Part shown: positions 1-11,135 of the stretch, one piece after another
Position numbering within the stretch: the first letter of the stretch is position 1
Layout of the letters: every line of letters begins with the position of its first letter
Source: Nitrosomonas sp.
Lineage (GTDB): Bacteria; Pseudomonadota; Gammaproteobacteria; Burkholderiales; Nitrosomonadaceae
Assembly: GCA_019635215.1 (NCBI GenBank)
Contig: JAHBZZ010000005.1
Coordinates: 1 to 64,000 of the forward strand
Direction of reading: 5' to 3'
DNA length: 64,000 nt
Translations under genes and position numbers: made by a program
Notes under the pieces: generated by a model
What the model was told of the DNA's origin: nothing
Seen by the model: only the letters and a program-made list of their open reading frames with translations
Databases searched by the model: none

Positions 1-225
1 TTCTTCTTTTCTTATCCCGAACTCAGGTTACGTAGCATGGATAATTGGATCGCGATTGAAGAATTTCATTTAGCCAGAGAGCATTGGTTTACAGAGCTAC
101 TGGGATTGGAACATGGGATTCCTACGCATGATACTGATACATTGAGTGAGAGGTGTATGCGGCTATTGAACCCACCGGATGTGGTACACCAAACTCATTG
201 CCGATTCCTGAATACATCGGTATGA
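1..225 (+). pseudogene. ISAs1-type transposase N-terminal remnant
   Basis: The reading frame is open from the window edge to the stop at 225. It contains DNWIAIEEF and HGIPTHDT, which resemble the conserved N-terminal segment of ISAs1-family transposases (a W..IEEF helix followed by GIPSHDT). Only about 70 codons are present, and nothing resembling the DDE catalytic core follows before argB, so this is a broken copy. Part of it may lie upstream of the window. The family assignment rests on these short motifs only. Confidence 0.5.
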
Positions 226-317
226 CCGGCGCCAGTAACCATGATGGCAAGATATTTGTATTCGGAAAACTAGTTGCGACTCTATTTTTCTGGAATTTTT
301 TATGTGTTAGCGCTTAA

Positions 318-434
318 TTCACATTTGATCCAGAAGTAGCAAAGGCATTTCCAAGTGAGGAAGCTATAAATATGGCATTGATGCCCTTGATGAAAGAAGC
401 CCAAACATCAGCAGACCTTACCAAAAGAATTTAA
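318..434 (+). pseudogene. Short start-less coding remnant
   Basis: An open frame with no usable start reads FDPEVAKAFPSEEAINMALM and ends in KRI at a TAA stop. The pattern of a DPEVA segment followed by SEEAIN looks like the C-terminal part of a small bacterial protein, possibly an antitoxin-like one. I do not recognise the family. With the adjoining transposase fragment it makes positions 1-540 look like decayed mobile-element DNA. Nothing else is evident between 225 and the argB stop. Confidence 0.25.
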
Positions 435-543
435 GCAAACATTAACAACTATTCAATGCTCTGTGGTTTAATCAATTTTTCAGGCATGACATTAGCACCG
501 GCTATGTGGCAGGCACTATAAGTAAATGATTCATAATATGCAA

Positions 544-1467
<924 letters not shown>

Positions 1468-1971
1468 CTAACGGGCGATCTGAAGAAAACGTTTTTCGCG
1501 GACAAACATGCACAAATTCAATTCGTACCACGTGCGACCTTCCTTATCCTGATAAACATGTGATACACCGCTGCGTAACTGTTCATCACAGGTCCGGCAT
1601 GTTTCAAACTCGGACAAACTACGTATGCCCAGCAAATTGTGTACGATAAATCCGCTGTTTATTCTGTAGTCTGAGGAGACCAGCAAAATACGGGAACGAA
1701 AATCGAACGACAGGAACGCGCCTCCCAAATAAACACCAAGATCGGTTATGCCATACAGGTTGCCGTGCATATTGATAATTCCCAGAAACCAAGGATGCGT
1801 TAACGGAATAGGAACGATTTCGGTGACCTGGATCACTTCGCCGATTTCCTTCATCCGCACCAGATAGCGTACATCTCCGATCATCATACCCAGCACGGCT
1901 GTATCGGCAACCGGTATCTCTGTTTCAAGCGCTTCCTGACCATTCTCCGTGATATCGTTCTCTTTTGTCAT
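1468..1971 (-). CDS. pilI: CheW-like PilI-type coupling protein
   Basis: This is a CheW-domain protein of 167 aa that probably couples a pilus chemoreceptor to its histidine kinase in the twitching-motility (Pil-Chp) pathway. The CheW fold is suggested by GDVRYLVRMKEIGEV near the N-terminus and WFLGIINMHGNLYGITDLG, the conserved 'G..n.rG...pv.DL' segment. An in-frame TTG lies three codons upstream, but the ATG at 1971 follows the pilH stop by only a few bases and is preferred. The PilI name depends on the PilH-like neighbour. A generic CheW is the alternative. Confidence 0.75.
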   Translation of the reverse strand: MTKENDITENGQEALETEIPVADTAVLGMMIGDVRYLVRMKEIGEVIQVTEIVPIPLTHPWFLGIINMHGNLYGITDLGVYLGGAFLSFDFRSRILLVSSDYRINSGFIVHNLLGIRSLSEFETCRTCDEQLRSGVSHVYQDKEGRTWYELNLCMFVREKRFLQIAR

Positions 1972-1976
1972 ATTTC

Positions 1977-2351
1977 TCAATCCGGTGTATTGTATCGGGC
2001 AATTTTCTGCAATAACTTCTCTACCACAATCGGTTTCACGATATAGTCTTGCGCACCTTGGCGCATCCCCCAGATTTTATCGATTTCCTGCCCCTTCGTA
2101 CTACAGATGATGATAGGAATATCACGCAGCACCTGATCTTTGAGAAACATCCGGATCACCTGAAAACCGCTGATATCGGGCATCACGATATCCATCAATA
2201 CAAGATCAGGGTTAGTTTCTCTCGCAATCGTGATCGCCTGCGCGCCGTTCTCGGCCATAATGGCCTGATAACCGTTTCTGACCAGAATTCTGGACAGAAT
2301 ATGCCGTTCTGTCGGCGAATCGTCAACGATCAGAATCTTTTTGATTGTCAT
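1977..2351 (-). CDS. pilH: PilH-like single-domain response regulator
   Basis: A CheY-type receiver of 124 aa with no output domain. The acidic pair (IVDD), the phospho-acceptor Asp54 in LVLMDIVMPD, and the KP motif (VKPIVVEKL) are all present. The segment TKGQEIDKIWGMRQGAQDYI closely resembles PilH of the type IV pilus Chp system and differs from flagellar CheY. The ATG at 2351 gives the canonical TIKKILIVDD start. A longer frame to 2393 adds 14 non-conserved residues. It is followed directly by the CheW-like gene, so the two form a signalling pair. Confidence 0.82.
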   Translation of the reverse strand: MTIKKILIVDDSPTERHILSRILVRNGYQAIMAENGAQAITIARETNPDLVLMDIVMPDISGFQVIRMFLKDQVLRDIPIIICSTKGQEIDKIWGMRQGAQDYIVKPIVVEKLLQKIARYNTPD

Positions 2352-2400
2352 TTTATCGGTACCACCGGAATCTTGATTGAATGCGACAGTCATCCCGGAA

Positions 2401-3513
2401 TTACATGAAGCGCAACAGGCCTGAGGGATTATGCCATTTGACAGTTCGATAAATCCGGCACACAGGATACAATATCAGCAATGTCAACAGCGCCATAAAA
2501 TAGGCCATTTCCAACCCGCCGCGCTCAAAAAACAACTGCAACACAACCAGAATGCCAAAATGCGTCAAATAAAAGAACAGCGCTGTCTGGCCAAATACCA
2601 GTACCGGCCCATTCCAGTGCACGCCGATGACCGGCTCCAGCCGCATCAAAACCGCCAGCATGATGGCCATCAATCCAAGTTCAAGCAGGATATAAGCCAG
2701 ACTGGGCGGATATTTGCTGATATGCAGCCATTGTATAACCGAATGACCTTCCAGCAGCATAAACATGTTGCCATAACCATCAATACTACGTATCAGAACA
2801 AATAACAGCACTGCACACCCGCCACAGGCAAATAACAGGTGCTGGATGCATTGCGGCCCGGGTTGCTTTGACAGTATCCATTCACCCCAGACCCAACCCG
2901 ACATCATGATAGCCAGCCATGGTATCAAGGGATATAACACGCTGTACCTCTCTGAAAAAACGGGCGCAAAAGTCAGTGCAAGCCATAGCGGCACATGATC
3001 ACTCGGTATCCAGATCCACTTCAGCAGTAACTCACTTCCGGTAACGATAACAATTGCCGCTATCAATACTGTGCTTATGCGCAAACGGCGCAACCACACC
3101 ATCATGATCATACCGACGCCAATCGCATAAAGAACCTGTAAAACCAGCTTACCGGACATCAGCGAGAGCAATACTATATCGAGCATTGCAATAAAAATAC
3201 CACGCAGCCGTAACTCCCGATCTATGACGGCTTGCGGTATTCCTTGCCGCAGGCGTTGTGCATTGGTAAAAGCGATTGACGCGCCAGTCAGAAAAATGAA
3301 CGTCGGTGCACAAATATGCGTGACCCAGCGCGTTAAAAATTGATCGCTCGCGAATAGGCTGCCGCTTTCATAGAGCAGAATGGAATCCGCAAAAATACGA
3401 CTTTGATTAAAAAATCCCGACGCGTGATCCAGCGCCATTAATATCATGACAATACCACGCATCCAGTCAATCGTAGCGATACGGTGCAGACTTTTATCTA
3501 CAGGATCATTCAT
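2401..3513 (-). CDS. DUF1624 / heparan N-acetyltransferase-like membrane protein
   Basis: A 370-aa polytopic inner-membrane protein with about ten hydrophobic segments. The N-terminal RIATIDWMRGIVMILMALDHA, with the conserved D..RG and the later D-H, is the signature of DUF1624 proteins. These are distant relatives of heparan-alpha-glucosaminide N-acetyltransferase and other acyltransferases, and are thought to acylate cell-surface sugars. The substrate is unknown. It lies just upstream of pilH in the same direction with a 50-bp gap, so it may share a transcript, though no functional link is evident. Confidence 0.8.
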   Translation of the reverse strand: MNDPVDKSLHRIATIDWMRGIVMILMALDHASGFFNQSRIFADSILLYESGSLFASDQFLTRWVTHICAPTFIFLTGASIAFTNAQRLRQGIPQAVIDRELRLRGIFIAMLDIVLLSLMSGKLVLQVLYAIGVGMIMMVWLRRLRISTVLIAAIVIVTGSELLLKWIWIPSDHVPLWLALTFAPVFSERYSVLYPLIPWLAIMMSGWVWGEWILSKQPGPQCIQHLLFACGGCAVLLFVLIRSIDGYGNMFMLLEGHSVIQWLHISKYPPSLAYILLELGLMAIMLAVLMRLEPVIGVHWNGPVLVFGQTALFFYLTHFGILVVLQLFFERGGLEMAYFMALLTLLILYPVCRIYRTVKWHNPSGLLRFM

Positions 3514-3572
3514 CTGAATGTGATGTATTATTTTTACAGATCCCGCAAAAACAGGAAATGTTTTTAAAATAA

Positions 3573-4682
3573 TTAAAGCAGAGCCAGATTATTGCGATGA
3601 ATCAGTTCAGCTTCGTCAACGTAGCCCAATAACATTTCAATACTGCTACTCGACTTACCCATAATTCTACGTGTTTCCTCGGTATTATAGTTGATTAATC
3701 CGCGTGCAATCTCCCGGCCTTCAGGCGTAAAACAGGCAACCGCCTCACCCCGGTCAAAATCACCACTGATATGTATCACACCGATTGGCAGCAGGCTTTT
3801 CCCATCCATAATCAGTGCGTTGACGGCTCCCTGATCGAGGGTAATTCTGCCACGCACTTGCAGATAATCCGCGAGCCATTGCTTACGCGCCGCCAACACG
3901 GGTATTGTCGCCAACAGACGTGTACCGATGGATTCACCCTGTGCCATACGTACCAGCACCTGCGGTTCATGGCCGGATGCAATAATCGTGTGCGCACCAC
4001 TACGTGCCGCACGTTTTGCAGCAATCACCTTTGTCAGCATGCCGCCGCTGCCAATGCTGCTGCCAACACCACCCGCCATTTTCATTAATGCAGTATCCGT
4101 CGCACTGACTTCGGAAAGTAGCTGTGCATCGTTGTTTTTACGCGGATCGCTGGTAAAAAGTCCGGCCTGATCAGTTAATATCACCAGCGCATCCGCTTCG
4201 ACCAAATTAGTCACCAGCGCAGCCAGCGTATCATTATCGCCGAAGCGGATTTCATCCATCGCGACGGTATCGTTCTCGTTAATGACGGGGATTGTTTCCA
4301 GCTTCATCAGCGTCATCAACGCGGAGCGCGCATTCAAGTACCGTTTGCGGCTGGAAAGATCTTCATGGGTCAGCAATACCTGTGCCGTCTGAAGACCATG
4401 ATGACTGAAACAGGACGCGTAAGCCTGCGCCAACCCCATCTGCCCGACAGCCGCCGCAGCCTGTAATTCATGCAAAGCATGAGGCCGTGAACCCCAACCC
4501 AGACGTTGCATACCCTCTGCAATAGCGCCTGAGGAGACCAGAACGACTTCTTTGCCCATGTGCCTGAGGCGGGCGATCTGTTCCGCCCAATCCGTCAAGG
4601 CAGGATGGTCCAGCCCTTTTCCCTGATTGGTGACCAAGCTGCTGCCCACTTTGATCACAATACGATGCGTTTCTCTTAGCAT
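3573..4682 (-). CDS. proB: Glutamate 5-kinase with PUA domain
   Basis: ProB phosphorylates L-glutamate to gamma-glutamyl phosphate, the committed and normally proline-inhibited step of proline synthesis. The N-terminal amino-acid kinase domain has [10 protein letters not shown] (residues 8-17), [10 protein letters not shown] and INENDTVA. From about residue 275 a PUA domain ([13 protein letters not shown]) follows, as in long-form bacterial ProB. The length of 369 aa is typical. It starts with ATG at 4682 just after obgE, an order (obgE-proB) common in betaproteobacteria. Confidence 0.97.
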   Translation of the reverse strand: MLRETHRIVIKVGSSLVTNQGKGLDHPALTDWAEQIARLRHMGKEVVLVSSGAIAEGMQRLGWGSRPHALHELQAAAAVGQMGLAQAYASCFSHHGLQTAQVLLTHEDLSSRKRYLNARSALMTLMKLETIPVINENDTVAMDEIRFGDNDTLAALVTNLVEADALVILTDQAGLFTSDPRKNNDAQLLSEVSATDTALMKMAGGVGSSIGSGGMLTKVIAAKRAARSGAHTIIASGHEPQVLVRMAQGESIGTRLLATIPVLAARKQWLADYLQVRGRITLDQGAVNALIMDGKSLLPIGVIHISGDFDRGEAVACFTPEGREIARGLINYNTEETRRIMGKSSSSIEMLLGYVDEAELIHRNNLALL

Positions 4683-4700
4683 GATACTGGCGCGTTTGTA

Positions 4701-5834
<1,134 letters not shown>

Positions 5835-5870
5835 AGGTAACACTAAATTATGATAAAAATTTTTAAAGTA

Positions 5871-6128
5871 TTATGCTGGTATGATATCCACCACCTTGCG
5901 CTTCAGTTCACCTCTGACACCAAACTTTACGATACCAGCAATCTTGGCAAATAAAGTATGATCTTTACCGATACCCACATTAACACCCGGGTGAAACTTG
6001 GTACCGCGCTGCCGGACTATAATCGAACCAGCTGATATCAGTTCACCGCCGTAACGCTTCACACCCAGTCGTTTCGACTCGGAATCGCGGCCATTTCTAG
6101 AACTGCCGCCCGCTTTTTTATGTGCCAT
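5871..6128 (-). CDS. rpmA: 50S ribosomal protein L27
   Basis: L27 of 85 aa lies near the peptidyl-transferase centre, where its N-terminal tail contacts tRNA. The N-terminus [20 protein letters not shown] and the segment [15 protein letters not shown] are diagnostic. It follows rplU by 46 bp, the conserved rplU-rpmA operon order. Confidence 0.98.
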   Translation of the reverse strand: MAHKKAGGSSRNGRDSESKRLGVKRYGGELISAGSIIVRQRGTKFHPGVNVGIGKDHTLFAKIAGIVKFGVRGELKRKVVDIIPA

Positions 6129-6174
6129 GATTAAACTCCTAAAACCTTATCCACAATTTTTTAATACGTATCGC

Positions 6175-6486
6175 TTAAGCTGAAATACCAGTGATTTGGA
6201 TCTCAGTGTAATTCTGACGATGTCCTTGATGTTTCTGATAATGCTTGCGACGACGCATTTTAAAAATGCGAATCTTGTCGTGCCGCCCATGCCCAATTAC
6301 GGCAGCACTTACTTTAGCACCCGAAACGAGCGGCGCCCCCATTGAAACCTTATCACCATCGGCAACCATTAATACCTGATCAATGACAAGCTCACTCCCA
6401 TTCTCCGCATCAAGTTGCTCAACTTTCAGTTTTTCACCCACCTTGATACGATACTGTTTGCCACCGGTTTTTATAACCGCATACAT
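6175..6486 (-). CDS. rplU: 50S ribosomal protein L21
   Basis: L21, 103 aa, binds 23S rRNA in the large subunit. [14 protein letters not shown] at the start and the C-terminal [15 protein letters not shown] are characteristic. The frame opens five codons earlier (6501), but the canonical Met is at 6486. It is the first gene of the rplU-rpmA unit and is divergent from ispB. Confidence 0.98.
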   Translation of the reverse strand: MYAVIKTGGKQYRIKVGEKLKVEQLDAENGSELVIDQVLMVADGDKVSMGAPLVSGAKVSAAVIGHGRHDKIRIFKMRRRKHYQKHQGHRQNYTEIQITGISA

Positions 6487-6524
6487 AATGTCCCCATACA
6501 TCTCTTTTAATCACAGAACCGTGC

Positions 6525-6530
6525 ATTATA
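6525..6530 (-). promoter_or_regulatory. -10 element of rplU promoter
   Basis: A perfect TATAAT on the minus strand lies about 40 bases upstream of the rplU start codon. No strong -35 match is visible at 16-18 bases. It is back to back with the ispB promoter. Confidence 0.5.
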
Positions 6531-6580
6531 CATAAGCAAGCATCTTTTGTGGAGTGAAATTATTTTGACTAGATTTATGC

Positions 6581-6609
6581 TTGACACAAAAGTATGTCGT
6601 TTCTAACAT
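6581..6609 (+). promoter_or_regulatory. Sigma-70 promoter of ispB
   Basis: TTGACA at 6581-6586, a 17-bp spacer and TAACAT at 6604-6609 form a near-consensus promoter 24 bp before the ispB GTG start. Confidence 0.75.
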
Positions 6610-6632
6610 AGCGTTTTCTTCAAGGTCACATC

Positions 6633-7601
6633 GTGTCAATAGAACATATCAGGCGCTTTATTGCCCAGGACATGAGCATCGTAGATGAGGTCATCAGGCA
6701 AAAATTGCATTCTCATGTAGCGCTTATCCGGCAAGTCAGTGAATACATTATTAATAGTGGTGGTAAACGCTTACGCCCTGCGCTTGTCGTTCTGTCCGCC
6801 GGCGCTTTTGGTTATACCGGACAACATCATTACAGTCTTGCCGCTGTCGTCGAGTTTATTCATACGGCGACGCTGTTGCATGATGATGTAGTCGACGAAT
6901 CCGAAATGCGCCGCAACAGAGAAACCGCCAATGCTTTGTTCGGTAACGCAGCAAGCGTTCTGGTCGGCGACTTTCTATACTCACGTGCTTTCCAGATGAT
7001 GGTGGAAGTTGACAACATGCACGTAATGCAAGTTCTGGCCGATGCAACAAATACTATCGCCGAGGGTGAAGTGCTGCAGCTACTCAATTGCCGTGACCCC
7101 GATGTCAACGAAGAAAATTATTTGCGGGTAATCCGCTTTAAAACCGCAAAACTCTTCGAAGCAGCCAGCCGGCTGGGTGCCATTCTCGGCAACGCCACAC
7201 CTGAACAAGAAAGAGCCATGACAATTTATGGCATGCATCTGGGTACTGCATTTCAACTCATTGATGATGTCTTAGATTATTCGGGGGATCATCAGGATAC
7301 CGGCAAAAACCTCGGTGATGATCTGGCAGAAGGAAAACCCACGCTGCCATTAATTCATGCCATACGAACAGGCACCACAGAACAAGTCAGTTTAATTCGA
7401 AACGCTATTAAAAATGGCGGCATTGATAACCTCGAACCCGTGCTCGGAATCATTCATAATACCGGTGCATTGGATTACGCCAGACAATGCGCGTTAAATG
7501 AAATCGAAATTGCGATGTCAGCTATCACCCCTCTACCTGATTCCGAGTATAAAAAATGCCTGATGCAACTTGCCAATTTTTCGGTAACACGAAATTATTG
7601 A
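6633..7601 (+). CDS. ispB: Octaprenyl diphosphate synthase
   Basis: A trans-long-chain polyprenyl diphosphate synthase that extends farnesyl diphosphate with isopentenyl diphosphate to make the quinone side chain. The two aspartate-rich motifs are DDVVD (residues 84-88) and DDVLD (211-215), and the GGKRLRPAL segment binds isopentenyl diphosphate. The length of 322 aa is typical. The GTG start is preceded by AAGG at about 8 bases. The exact chain length (C40) is taken from family placement, not proven. It is the only gene of its transcription unit here. Confidence 0.93.
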   Translation: MSIEHIRRFIAQDMSIVDEVIRQKLHSHVALIRQVSEYIINSGGKRLRPALVVLSAGAFGYTGQHHYSLAAVVEFIHTATLLHDDVVDESEMRRNRETANALFGNAASVLVGDFLYSRAFQMMVEVDNMHVMQVLADATNTIAEGEVLQLLNCRDPDVNEENYLRVIRFKTAKLFEAASRLGAILGNATPEQERAMTIYGMHLGTAFQLIDDVLDYSGDHQDTGKNLGDDLAEGKPTLPLIHAIRTGTTEQVSLIRNAIKNGGIDNLEPVLGIIHNTGALDYARQCALNEIEIAMSAITPLPDSEYKKCLMQLANFSVTRNY

Positions 7602-7635
7602 TTCCTTAATGCCCCAGAAAAGTTAAACAGCCAGA

Positions 7636-7654
7636 ATCCTGTAGAAAACAGGAT
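7636..7654. other. Inverted repeat after ispB
   Basis: ATCCTGT and ACAGGAT form a 7-bp stem with a 5-base loop, 35 bases past the ispB stop. No T run follows on either strand, so termination here would need Rho or the structure may be an mRNA 3' end. Confidence 0.35.
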
Positions 7655-7729
7655 CTGCCTTGAGTAATTCGAGACAGTGATTTAGAAATGCAGTATTTCT
7701 TTTATTATTCCTTATTTTGCAAAACCCCA

Positions 7730-8350
7730 TCAATATTCCACCGGCAAAGGATCCAAACTGCGCCACAAATACCAGGTTGCAACGGAACGCCATGGTTTCC
7801 ACTGCTGTGCCAGATCAAGCATGTTCTTCTTACTCACTACCTGTCTATCAAAGTAGTGCAGGCTGATGGCACGTTGCAGACCAATATCGTCCAGCGGCAA
7901 AATATCGGGGCGCAGCATATGAAAAATCAGAAACATTTCGGCGGTCCATCGACCGATACCCTTGACTTGAACCAACTGCCGAATTAATGCTTCGTCATCC
8001 ATCGCATTCCATTCAGATATATTTAGCCTATCCGTCATAAAATGAAGCGACAGATTACGAAGATAGCCGATTTTTCTGTATGATAATCCACACTGCCGCA
8101 GCAACTCTTCATCAGTATCATGAATTACCTGTGGCGCAATATCTGGTATGACATGAATCATTTTTTGCCACATACACTCAGCAGCCTTTACAGAAATCTG
8201 CTGTCCGACAATCGAACGCGTAAGTGTTGTAAAAGCATTACCATGCGATTTGAGTAGCGCATCATCATACTGCTGTATCAGTTGGCCCATCACAGGATCA
8301 TTTGCAGTTAATTCATGTGTGGCTAGTTGCCAATAAACAGGTATCATCAA
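7730..8350 (-). CDS. AlkA-type DNA-3-methyladenine glycosylase
   Basis: A HhH-GPD superfamily base-excision repair enzyme that removes alkylated purines. The 206-aa protein has the helix-hairpin-helix QVKGIGRWTAEMFLIF (128-143) and, right after it, LPLDDIGLQRA with the catalytic Asp at about 155. It lacks the N-terminal beta domain of E. coli AlkA and so belongs to the short single-domain class. It is monocistronic and convergent with ispB. An OGG- or MutY-type enzyme is unlikely because the Fe-S cysteines are absent. Confidence 0.9.
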   Translation of the reverse strand: MMIPVYWQLATHELTANDPVMGQLIQQYDDALLKSHGNAFTTLTRSIVGQQISVKAAECMWQKMIHVIPDIAPQVIHDTDEELLRQCGLSYRKIGYLRNLSLHFMTDRLNISEWNAMDDEALIRQLVQVKGIGRWTAEMFLIFHMLRPDILPLDDIGLQRAISLHYFDRQVVSKKNMLDLAQQWKPWRSVATWYLWRSLDPLPVEY

Positions 8351-8635
8351 TTAAAAAAAGACCAGTCATTTATTTCGAGTATCTTATCATTCCACAATAC
8401 ACGGCACCTTCAATGTTACAATGGCAAATCACTTGCAGTAATTGCACGTTAGGCAACAATGAATATGCGTGATGGAGCTTCCCTTTTAACCAATTTTTAT
8501 ATAGCATAGGGCCTTGAAAGAATATATTTGTTTTATATGAATTTCATCTTGAAATTAACCCAACAGCCCTAATCTAGCTGCATCATTTCTTTATTTACAC
8601 AAATCAAATAAATCATAATTTTTAATGAGGAATAT
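8351..8635. other. Intergenic region between alkA-like gene and trxA
   Basis: This AT-rich stretch of about 285 bp separates divergent genes and must hold both promoters. TTGAAA followed by TATGAA-like and TAATCT-like hexamers occurs around 8514-8575, but spacing is imperfect and I cannot pick one. No RNA gene or repeat is evident. Confidence 0.3.
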
Positions 8636-8962
8636 ATGAGTCAACATATTCATTACGTTACCGATGAGAATTTTGAAACAGAGGTATTGCAGTCATCACT
8701 ACCGGTATTGGTCGATTACTGGGCCGAGTGGTGTGGTCCTTGCCGGGCGATTGCACCTATCCTGGACGAAATTGCCAGCGAATATGAAGGTAGACTCAAA
8801 GTCGCGAAACTGAATATTGACGACAACGAAATCACGCCAGCCAAATATGGTATTCGCGGTATTCCGACACTGATGTTATTCAAGGGCGGAAACATTGAAG
8901 CCACAAAAGTTGGTGCACTACAGAAATCGCAACTAACCGCATTTGTTGACAGTCATCTCTAA
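8636..8962 (+). CDS. trxA: Thioredoxin
   Basis: A small cytoplasmic dithiol-disulfide reductase of 108 aa. The active site WCGPC is at residues 32-36, the cis-Pro segment [11 protein letters not shown] follows, and the buried Asp ([11 protein letters not shown]) is present. ATG at 8636 follows GAGGAA at a good distance. It lies directly upstream of rho, the trxA-rho order known from many proteobacteria, with a 190-bp gap that can hold a rho leader. Confidence 0.97.
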   Translation: MSQHIHYVTDENFETEVLQSSLPVLVDYWAEWCGPCRAIAPILDEIASEYEGRLKVAKLNIDDNEITPAKYGIRGIPTLMLFKGGNIEATKVGALQKSQLTAFVDSHL

Positions 8963-9154
8963 AGCCGCTAAGCTTTCCGAGGAATCAGGCAATATAAACA
9001 ATATAGATTTAGTTGATTTAAGATGACTGCAGATTAAGTTACCTACTTAATTTCTTTCTATCAATTTTTCTTATATAGCGATCCCGTCAGTAGTTACTTT
9101 CCTCCGACGCCCATCTTTTACGTTAATTTCTACGTTTTTTCAAAGAGCTATTTC

Positions 9155-10414
9155 ATGCGCTTATCCGATCTTAAACACCTTCATGTAACTGAACTTATCA
9201 AAATGGCCACCACTAATGAAATAGATGGTGCCAACCGAATGCGAAAACAGGATTTGATTTTTGCATTACTGAAAAATCAGGCGAAAAAAGGTGAAAGCAT
9301 ATATGGTCAGGGCACACTTGAAGTTTTACAGGATGGTTTTGGTTTTCTGCGTTCACCAGATACATCTTATTTAGCCGGTCCAGATGATATTTATATCTCA
9401 CCCAGTCAGATCAGGCGTTTTAATCTGCATACAGGCGACTCGGTCGATGGTGAAATCCGTCCACCTAAAGATGGAGAGCGTTATTTTGCATTGGTAAAAG
9501 TTGACAAGGTTAACAACGAGCCACCGGAAAATTCTAAAAACAAAATTCTCTTTGAAAATCTAACACCACTGTTTCCTACGGACTCCTTAAAGCTTGAACG
9601 CGATATCAAGGCCGAAGAGAATGTTACAGGACGTGTTATTGATTTGATCGCACCTATCGGGAAAGGACAACGCGGCTTACTCGTAGCCAGTCCAAAATCA
9701 GGAAAAACCGTCATGCTGCAACATATTGCTCATTCCATTGCGGCCAATTACCCTGATGTAATTCTGATGGTCTTACTCATTGATGAACGTCCCGAAGAAG
9801 TTACCGATATGATACGGTCCGTCAGAGGGGAAGTCGTTTCATCAACGTTTGATGAATCGGCCATGAGACATGTGCAAGTGGCGGATATGGTTATAGAAAA
9901 AGCCAAACGCTTGGTAGAACACAAGAAAGATGTCGTCATACTGCTCGACTCCATTACTCGCCTGGCTCGCGCCTATAATACCGTAGCACCCGCTTCAGGC
10001 AAAGTATTGACCGGCGGTGTTGATGCAAACGCTTTACAGCGTCCCAAACGGTTTTTTGGAGCTGCACGTAACATTGAAGAAGGCGGTTCGTTGACAATTA
10101 TCGCCACGGCATTGATTGATACCGGTTCACGTATGGATGATGTTATTTATGAAGAATTCAAAGGGACCGGTAACATGGAGATCCACTTGGATCGACGCAT
10201 GGCTGAAAAAAGAGTTTATCCCGCGATCAATGTCAACCGCTCTGGAACACGTAGGGAAGAATTATTGATCGATCCTGATGTATTGCAAAAAATCTGGGTA
10301 CTGCGCAAATTACTTCATCCCATGGATGACATGGATGCTATGGCATTTCTTCTAGACAAAATTAAAGCAACCAAAAATAATTCTGATTTTTTTGACTCTA
10401 TGCGACGGATATAG
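9155..10414 (+). CDS. rho: Transcription termination factor Rho
   Basis: Hexameric RNA helicase that ends transcription at unstructured C-rich sites. In order: the Rho N-terminal helix bundle (RLSDLKHL), the cold-shock-like RNA-binding domain (GFGFLRSP), the Walker A loop [12 protein letters not shown], Walker [16 protein letters not shown] and the Q/R loops. The length of 419 aa is the standard size. The 190-bp upstream region has no obvious terminator after trxA, leaving room for co-transcription or Rho autoregulation. Confidence 0.98.
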   Translation: MRLSDLKHLHVTELIKMATTNEIDGANRMRKQDLIFALLKNQAKKGESIYGQGTLEVLQDGFGFLRSPDTSYLAGPDDIYISPSQIRRFNLHTGDSVDGEIRPPKDGERYFALVKVDKVNNEPPENSKNKILFENLTPLFPTDSLKLERDIKAEENVTGRVIDLIAPIGKGQRGLLVASPKSGKTVMLQHIAHSIAANYPDVILMVLLIDERPEEVTDMIRSVRGEVVSSTFDESAMRHVQVADMVIEKAKRLVEHKKDVVILLDSITRLARAYNTVAPASGKVLTGGVDANALQRPKRFFGAARNIEEGGSLTIIATALIDTGSRMDDVIYEEFKGTGNMEIHLDRRMAEKRVYPAINVNRSGTRREELLIDPDVLQKIWVLRKLLHPMDDMDAMAFLLDKIKATKNNSDFFDSMRRI

Positions 10415-10432
10415 AATTTTAGTCTTTAGAAA

Positions 10433-10461
10433 TTGACGTCTGACGCATGAAAGTGTATAGT
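10433..10461 (+). promoter_or_regulatory. Promoter of the tRNA-Pro/Arg/His cluster
   Basis: TTGACG at 10433-10438, a 17-bp spacer and TATAGT at 10456-10461, with tRNA-Pro starting 12 bases downstream, fit a strong stable-RNA promoter. It overlaps the region just past the rho stop. Confidence 0.7.
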
Positions 10462-10472
10462 ATCGGCTTTTT

Positions 10473-10549
10473 CGGGGTGTAGCGTAGTCTGGTAGCGCGC
10501 CTGGTTTGGGACCAGGATGTCGGGAGTTCGAATCTCTCCACCCCGACCA
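10473..10549 (+). tRNA. tRNA-Pro (TGG)
   Basis: A complete cloverleaf. The acceptor CGGGGTG pairs with CACCCCG, the anticodon stem CCTGG/CCAGG encloses TTTGGGA (anticodon TGG), the T loop is TTCGAAT, and the 3' CCA is encoded. Confidence 0.95.
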
Positions 10550-10585
10550 ATACAGCCCTAGAATGCTTGGGGCATGCTCGACATA

Positions 10586-10662
10586 GTGCCCGTAGCTCAA
10601 TCGGATAGAGCACCAGCCTTCTAAGCTGGGGGTTACAGGTTCGATTCCTGTCGGGCACGCCA
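10586..10662 (+). tRNA. tRNA-Arg (TCT)
   Basis: The acceptor GTGCCCG pairs with CGGGCAC, and the anticodon stem CCAGC/GCTGG encloses CTTCTAA (anticodon TCT). The T arm CAGG/CCTG and an encoded CCA are present. It lies 36 bp after tRNA-Pro, probably in one transcript. Confidence 0.95.
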
Positions 10663-10758
10663 TTAAATGCATCTATCTATTGGTTGTCATTCCTATTGGA
10701 TCTTTAGACTATCTCTAAATCCAAAGTAATTTACATCAGTAAATTGCGTAGCTCTAAT

Positions 10759-10835
10759 GGTGGCTGTAGCTCAGTTGGTAGAGTCCCGGATTGTGATTCC
10801 GGTTGTCGTGGGTTCGAGTCCCATCAGCCACCCCA
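10759..10835 (+). tRNA. tRNA-His (GTG), prophage attachment gene
   Basis: The acceptor GTGGCTG pairs with CAGCCAC, and the extra 5' G (10759) opposite C73 is typical of tRNA-His. The anticodon stem CCGGA/TCCGG encloses TTGTGAT (anticodon GTG), with an encoded CCA. The gene is intact. Its 3' 49 bases (10787-10835) recur at 48525-48573, so the prophage integrated here and restored the gene. Confidence 0.96.
10787..10835 (+). repeat. attL core
   Basis: A 49-bp segment from the anticodon arm to the CCA of tRNA-His, identical to 48525-48573. It is the site of integrase recombination on the left. Confidence 0.93.
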
Positions 10836-11034
10836 ACAAATCAATTGCTTGCATGTATGTTAGCAGGATTTTTGTAAGATAAAAACCGTTTTTTGTAAGA
10901 TGGCTGACAAAATCCTTCCCGCGCATCATCATAAAAATCTAAAGACCGGACATTTTATGACGATTAAGCAGATGAAAGTTTTTTCACCTTTAGAATAATT
11001 CACGGACGGATATCTGGCCGTTTTTTTATTCAAT

Positions 11035-11054
11035 CTATTTGTGTACACAAATAG
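11035..11054. promoter_or_regulatory. 20-bp perfect palindromic operator
   Basis: CTATTTGTGTACACAAATAG reads identically on both strands. It lies immediately upstream of an extended -10 element, where a repressor dimer would block RNA polymerase. Confidence 0.7.
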
Positions 11055-11062
11055 AATTTCTA

Positions 11063-11071
11063 TGTTATACT
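11063..11071 (+). promoter_or_regulatory. Extended -10 promoter of left cassette
   Basis: TG-T-TATACT at 11063-11071 matches the extended -10 consensus. The -35 position overlaps the palindrome and is weak, as is common for extended -10 promoters. Confidence 0.6.
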
Positions 11072-11135
11072 GTTCACATGTTAGCGATTTTGCTGACGTC
11101 CGGCCAGGCGGGACCTGGGCGATCGAGGTGAGAAA

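Larger units (their letters stand above)
10836..11135. other. Left prophage end with candidate integrase arm sites and cassette promoter
   Basis: No gene is seen. Two direct copies of TTTTGTAAGAT lie at 10870-10880 and 10891-10901. A third lies just after the integrase stop at 48424-48434. Copies flanking both att cores suggest integrase arm-type or excisionase sites. Near 11002-11027 a weak GC-rich hairpin precedes a T run. The promoter and palindrome for the next gene close the region. Confidence 0.5.

Noticed and set aside
10352-10672. Minus-strand open frames across the tRNA-Pro and tRNA-Arg genes
   Set aside because: Their translations (for example GIEPVTPS and WRDSNSRHPG) are the well-known spurious products of antisense tRNA genes, and the cloverleaves are complete.
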